Shown here: positions 59,283 through 64,000 of the stretch, one piece after another
Position numbering within the stretch: the first letter of the stretch is position 1
Layout of the letters: every line of letters begins with the position of its first letter
Source: Lepiota brunneoincarnata
Taxonomy: Eukaryota > Basidiomycota > Agaricomycetes > Agaricales > Agaricaceae
Direction of reading: 5' to 3'
DNA: 64,000 nt
NCBI GenBank assembly: GCA_023014365.1
Contig: JAEBUN010000034.1
Span: 1-64,000 of the forward strand
Notes under the pieces: model-generated
What the model was told of the DNA's origin: nothing
What the model saw: the letters and a program-made list of their open reading frames with translations, nothing else
Database searches by the model: none
Position numbers and translations under genes: made by a program

Positions 59283-59913
59283 CCGCTCCCCTTTTATACC
59301 TTTATCTCTTGAATGTAACATCCTATTTTGTCCTGTAGATACATTCCCCATTAAAGATTCTTGTCTCTTGGTATCTTTCTGAGTTAAGCTTGAGGCCCTT
59401 CTGAAGACCCTGAGCTAAGCTAAGGCTTCCAGCTGCTTATACGCTCATCAGATATTTCTCTGATACTTCTGCAATGCCTATTGACCCCTCAACGTGCCGT
59501 GATCTGCAACACGTAGCGACCCAGCTCATCTGCTCCGGTTTACTTACAAGCCTGAACCAGCCTGTCCACGATGTTCGAAAAAGCTCTTCACAAAAAAGCT
59601 CACGTCAAACTGTCATCAAACGAAAAAGCTTGCGTCAAACTGTCATCAAACTGAAGCACCCCTTGGGACCCATCTCCCCCTAGCCAAATTGAAATTGGTG
59701 CCCTCACCGTTCCATCAGAATCCCTGTGCACACTGATAACTGTGAGACCCTGGCAACATGTTACCTAATAAGGCAACTGTGGTTCAGCAAGTCTGTCAAA
59801 GGCTGGCTACTCAAGATTACAGGTTTCCTAGGCCTCTCAGGTCATAAGCTTAGGGTGGAGGGTGCTCTTCATCCACTCATTATGATTCGTCATCACTGCC
59901 AATGGCCTTTTCT

Positions 59914-59920
59914 TATAAAA
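59914..59920 (+). promoter_or_regulatory. TATA box of acc2 (copy C)
   Basis: TATAAAA, 46 bp before the ATG at 59966, as in copy A. The upstream spacer 59283-59913 has a second CATCTCCCCCTAGCCAAATT tract (59671-59690). Confidence 0.55.
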
Positions 59921-59965
59921 GCGAGGGAGCGACATCTCATTCTAGCAGACACCCTTCGCAAGAAA

Positions 59966-61312
59966 ATGGCTTCTTCTATCCCCCATCTCCAAGTCAAGCT
60001 CGACGATCTCATCAGCAATGCCAAAGGTCATCTTCAGCACCTGCAAAACGGCCAAGTTGCTCATCCCCTTGTCAAGAAGGCTCTCCTTGCGTTCGATGCC
60101 CCTGGGGTATGTCTACTCTTTCCATGCTTCTCTTGCCGTTTCTAAATCATTTCTAGTCTGCTTATATTGAAGTGTTATCGGAGGATAATGAGGCTATCAA
60201 GCTTCATGTCAACCAGGACTACATCTTCCGTATCCGCAAGCTCTACAAAATTTACCAAAACAACTACCATTCGTCTTATGAGATGCCCGCGATCTATAAG
60301 GCACTCTCTGAATGCTGTAGCCACATTAATCGCGTTCGTTCTGAAGAATCCCACAAATCCAGGACCGAAGAGGCTCAGAACCCATTGTCCACGACTGGCT
60401 CTACTTCCTCCAACGTTGCCGAAGGCTCTGCTGTCCCCAAACGCGTAAGCTTAGCGTTCTTTTGGCTCCAATCGTCCTCTCATGTATAAGCTTAGCCTCG
60501 CAAAGGTTGCAAGGCCCCTGTCTCTGCTGCTGTTGTGGTAGACACTGATACCGAGCTTGCTGAGAGTATGACCAGTGCTTCCAACTCCCAAGCAACTGGT
60601 GCTGACATGGTAATCTAGCTGCTTCTCAACCTATTACATTGGCTGAGATAATTGCTCGCCTTCAGGACATGATGGTCGATGAGGAGGTCTCTCAAGCTAT
60701 CGTCAAAGAGGTTTGTGTAGTCTCGCCTTATCGCAAGTGTCGTTTGTCTACCTCCGACATGGTGCACCAGCTCTACTCCCCCTAACCACTGATTCTGACT
60801 TCATCCTTCACTAGGAGGCTGTCAAAAAGTCCTCCTCATCTAAAGGCACTGTCCGTCTTCTTCCCTATTGTCAAGTTCCCAATATGAACACTAAACACTG
60901 CTGTTATGCCCGGGCTGAACAGGTTCTAGCCAAAGCCAACGCCAATACTGCCAAGCGTGCCCGTACTGAGTTTACTTCCGATGAGCGCACCTTTGCAGGC
61001 TTATCTGGTGGGCAATTTCTCACTTCTATTCACTAAGCTTAACGGTTCTGACACTTCTCCCAGGCAGCTCATTTGCTCCAGGAACTCCAAAACCTCCTGT
61101 CTCACTCTCACGACAAGTATGAGTCCGAATCTTGCGGTGACAACACTTGGTCAGTCAAATGCGACCTCAATTCGCTCAGCCGGGACTTCATCGATGCCAT
61201 TCCCTCGCTCGAAGCCAACTTAAAGAGGTTCCAATTCCTCATTCAAGAGCGCATCTGTCTCAAAGGCCTTTTGCACAACCTCTCCAACTTGGACAAGTCC
61301 TCCCCCGCTTAA
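59966..61312 (+). pseudogene. acc2, G1 copy C: nearly complete antisense accessory gene
   Basis: Best copy. Exon 1 59966-60106, exon 2 about 60157-60444, exon 3 from about 60496 (PRKGCKAPVS), later exons to 61312. Exon 2 (SAYIEVLSEDNEAIKLHVNQ) is unbroken; where copy A has TGA in exon 3, this copy has CAA. The join of exon 3 to the ITLAEIIARLQDM exon is unclear (in-frame TAG at about 60616). C-terminal helical region ends LDKSSPA. Predicted about 300 residues, basic patch, no known domain. Its stop is 76 bp from the oppositely oriented pol end. Confidence 0.6.
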
Positions 61313-61768
61313 GCTTAACGCTTTTACAGTCCCCAGGATAGTTTTCCTTCGATAAGTAGATAGTTCTGTCCACAATATCAGGTTTTTTCTATCCTCCCAA
61401 CTCTTCTGGCTCCCATCTGTCACTAGGCTCATCCTCAGTAGTCTCCTCCAGGGTCTTCAGTCCCTCTGGCAACAGATCTAACAACTCTTGTAACTCCAGC
61501 AGCAACGGCATATGTTTTCTGGCTAAGTAGGGAATTACTCTGAACACCGCCACTTTATTCTGCCATACAGAACCATCCAACTCTGCCAGGATATATGATC
61601 CTCCCTTTGATCTAGATATGACCACCATGGGTCCTAGATACCTGGGTTTCATCTTCCTGTCTGCTGAGCTCTCTATTGCTGTGTTTCTCACTAATACTAA
61701 ATCTCCCAGGCCAAAGCGATAATCTTTTATCTTATGCGCTGCTTGTCGTTCCATCTCCCAAGCCTTGC

Positions 61769-61774
61769 TACATA
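61769..61774. other. Tc1-type excision footprint TACATA
   Basis: Copies A and B read TTGCTAAGCTTAG; copy C reads TTGCTACATAAGCTTAG, a TA-CA-TA 4-bp insertion that shifts the pol frame. Confidence 0.55.
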
Positions 61775-62794
61775 AGCTTAGTGTCAGAAACATGCTGACG
61801 CACCTCCTCAACATGCCGAACATGTTTTGCCAAAGCCTGAGCTCGGTATCCTATCAACTCAGCCATGGTTAAGTACTTATTTGGTAGTTGTACTAGCCAA
61901 GTGGCCTCTTTGACATCCAGAGGTAGTGTCGGGTGTGCTCCGGTTACCAGAAAGTACGGGGAACACCCCATTCCTTTTCTAATGGTTATCCAATCTGCCC
62001 ACATAACGTGCGGTAGGTGCCAATACCACTTTTTGACATCTCCATCTGTAGCTTTGTACAACATTTGCCGCACATCCCAGTGGGCTCTCTCAATAATCCC
62101 GTTCACTTTGGAATTGTAAGGAGATATCATTACTCCTTTTATCCCATATTTTTCTTCCAGCCATCGAACAGCTTTCTTAAATGGAGAACCGTTGTCCGTG
62201 ACAATCTTCACTATACAGCCCCATCGGCAAATGATATCTTCAAATAACCACTGCGCAATCGAACTAGCATTCTCTTTTCTCAAAGCTTTTGCCTCCATCC
62301 AGGATGACAGTCCCCACCTTCCATGCACAATGTAACTACACCCATTAGAACTTGGTGTCATATGTAGTGTGTCCACATGTAGCACTTGGAATATTGATGG
62401 CGTGGGCGTTACTATTGGCGGCGTCTCGATGATTGCTTTTTGCCGTTGCTGGCATAGATGGTACGATTGCACATACCAAGCTGTATGTCTCCTTCAACTT
62501 CCGGCCACCAGAACCTCTGCATTATAAGCTTAGTGGTTGCGTATATTCCTCTGTGTCCTAGGAAGTTGTGGCTGGCTTGCAACATATACATATGCTGCTC
62601 CTTATCCACTACTAGCTGATGTTGACCGCTAGGACTTGTCCTATACAGTCTCCCCTCTTCATCCAAGAAGAAATGCTCCACCATATACTTAAGCTTATGC
62701 AGATCCAGCTCATCCAAGCCTTCAGCTGCGCTACTGCCCCCTGTTTTCAGGAATTCCCTGACTTTGGGTATTCTTCCATCATGTATTCGCACTG

Positions 62795-62800
62795 TATGTA
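62795..62800. other. Tc1-type excision footprint TATGTA
   Basis: Copies A and B read CTGTATCTGTCC; copy C reads CTGTATGTATCTGTCC, a TA-TG-TA 4-bp insertion. Confidence 0.55.
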
Positions 62801-63521
62801 TCTGTCCTACGCGATTCATCATACGCTTCCTCTATCTCGGTCAACTTTTCCTCTTCAAAATCTGGCACTAGCCTGACATCTGTCATTAAGCTTAGTACTT
62901 GTCGGTGCTTTTCTGGGCACGCTGGGTCTTCTATAACCCTAAGCTTAGCCTGTTGTTCATCCAAGTACTCTTCCCGAGCTTGATCCAGCTCATACTCAAA
63001 ATCATACACATCACGTGTCAGACCCTGGTTGAAGCCAGAGCAACTGTCGATCTCATCACAGAAGGCTTCCGAGGGTAACAGATCTGCAGCCCCCAGATCT
63101 TCTTTGATCAACTCAAACTCCTCTCCCTCGTCCTCGGATCCGTTGTCGAAACGACAGGCTGTCTCATCACCGGGATAGTAACGTCGTCTGGACAGTCCAT
63201 CCAGCCCAAATGTCTTCCCTTCTTTGTGTACTAGCATGAAGTGGAACGATCTAATGAAGTCCACCCAACGGTTTACAGTAGCGTTCAGGAGTTTTCCTGG
63301 GTTGTTTAACATCCCAAAGAGAAACTTCACATCTGTTTCCACCACTAGATTTCTCGATCCCCACAATAAATATTTCTCCTGTTCCAGCACCATTCTTAAG
63401 CCGCATAGCTCTCGCTTGGGCTGAGAATACCTCTGCTGTCTCTTGTCCAATAATATTGACCCAAACTTTGCATCATGTATAAGCTTAGCGTCTTCTACAT
63501 CTCTCTGATATATATAGTATC

Positions 63522-63645
63522 TGTTAGAGCCAGTGCGGGTTGGGACCGAAGTGGAGGGTCGGGGTGGTATCCTTGATATAAGGTAACCGGGGACGGGGCA
63601 AAGTCAGTACGTAGACTTCGGAACTGAGGCGGAGTACGTCGGGCG
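63522..63645 (-). repeat. G2 LTR fragment
   Basis: First 124 bp (as read on +) of a G2 LTR, TGTTAGAGCC, inserted after GTATC in the RNase H region of copy C pol and cut on the right by an L3 LTR. Confidence 0.85.
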
Positions 63646-64000
63646 TGTTACCCGGGTTAGGGGTTCGCTCTTGAGTAGCACGGCGTTCGTGGCAAGATGT
63701 CTATACAGACTTGGTCTTGTCCTACTAGGCGTGACTTAGAGACGACGGAGCACTATAGTCCAGCCGGTTTAAGGGCAAAGAGGTATAGGAGGCAAGAACT
63801 GTATAACACTAAGATAAGGATACAAGGTATTGTACTGTATCCTTATATACTTCTAAGTGTGGCTGTACTCCTACTATAATAATCCAGACCGGGGTAACTA
63901 TGAGTCAGAGATAAGAGAACATGAGGCGTATACTAAGAATAGTCCTTCTGATGTACACTACTGATAGTTTCATAGTGACATGGGAATGTGAACTAAAAAT
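63646..64000 (-). repeat. L3 family LTR, reaching the window edge
   Basis: Reverse complement of 1499-1879 with scattered differences, starting TGTTACCCGGG on +. Inserted in the G2 LTR fragment. The final about 30 bp fall outside the window. Confidence 0.8.

Larger units (their letters stand above)
61389..63521 (-). pseudogene. pol: G1 copy C pol, partial
   Basis: RNase H C-terminal half and integrase, then the tail to 61389. It starts inside RNase H, where a G2 LTR inserted (63522). The codon that is TGA in copy A (4816) and CAA in B is still CGA here (61746-61748). The frame is broken by 4-bp insertions at 61771-61774 and near 62797, and a 2-bp insertion near 62483. Integrase core motifs HVDTLH, VTDNGSPF and GIIERAH are intact. 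Confidence 0.85.

Noticed and set aside
59570..59650. Direct repeats GAAAAAGCTT..GTCAAACTGTCATCAAAC as a regulatory array
   Set aside because: Only two imperfect units, found in copy C only; likely a local duplication.

Overview
KIND OF SEQUENCE. The window looks like a transposon graveyard in the nuclear genome of a filamentous basidiomycete, probably an Agaricomycete. I base this on introns of about 50 nt with GTAAGT/YAG borders, a Zn2Cys6-type cysteine cluster, the mix of Ty3/gypsy, Ty1/copia, hAT, Tc1/mariner and PIF/Harbinger elements, and a fragment of a STAND/NACHT protein. Genus is not determinable; Rhizoctonia/Ceratobasidium-like is only a guess. I see no intact host housekeeping gene, rRNA, tRNA or CRISPR array. 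Almost all coding sequence is retroelement or transposase sequence, much of it broken by stops. FAMILIES (names are mine). G1: a large Ty3/gypsy element with LTRs of about 1.3 kb, coding on the minus strand. It is present as copy A (about 1880-12661, left end lost), copy B (30074-42286) and copy C (47443 to 63521, continuing past the window). G2: a chromodomain Ty3/gypsy element of 8.2 kb with 653-bp LTRs (complete at 49731-57961), plus solo and partial LTRs. L3: a 381-bp LTR family seen at both window ends, next to a gag-like gene on the left. LS: a 710-bp LTR-like element, two copies, each with a small acidic ORF. Also a copia element, one hAT, two Tc1-like elements and one Harbinger. LAYOUT. 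1-1879: 3' end of an L3 element inserted into G1 copy A. 1880-12661: G1 copy A. 12662-14126: LTR debris. 14127-19132: hAT remnant carrying an LS element and a G1 solo LTR. 19447-21772: Tc1-B carrying a second LS element. 21773-26500: least repetitive stretch, with a NACHT remnant and a small cysteine-rich secreted-protein remnant. 26500-47442: a copia element split by an inverted G1 LTR, which itself holds a G2 solo LTR, the whole of G1 copy B and a Harbinger element. 47443-63521: G1 copy C, carrying the complete G2 element, which carries an intact Tc1-A. 63522-64000: G2 LTR fragment broken by an L3 LTR. HOW IT WORKS TOGETHER. The most interesting unit is G1. In the pol-coding sense it runs 5' LTR, PBS, gag, pro, (-1 frameshift) pol, then about 3.3 kb holding two intron-containing genes in the OPPOSITE orientation (acc2, acc1), then a polypurine tract and the 3' LTR. 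acc1 encodes a protein with a perfectly spaced Zn2Cys6 DNA-binding motif. The same order occurs in all three copies, so the genes are cargo of the retrotransposon. G1 is also studded with the palindrome TAAGCTTA (21 exact copies in copy A). Comparison of copies shows heavy CpG decay (CGA to TGA or CAA). Copy C carries three 4-bp TA-CA-TA or TA-TG-TA insertions that match Tc1 excision footprints.
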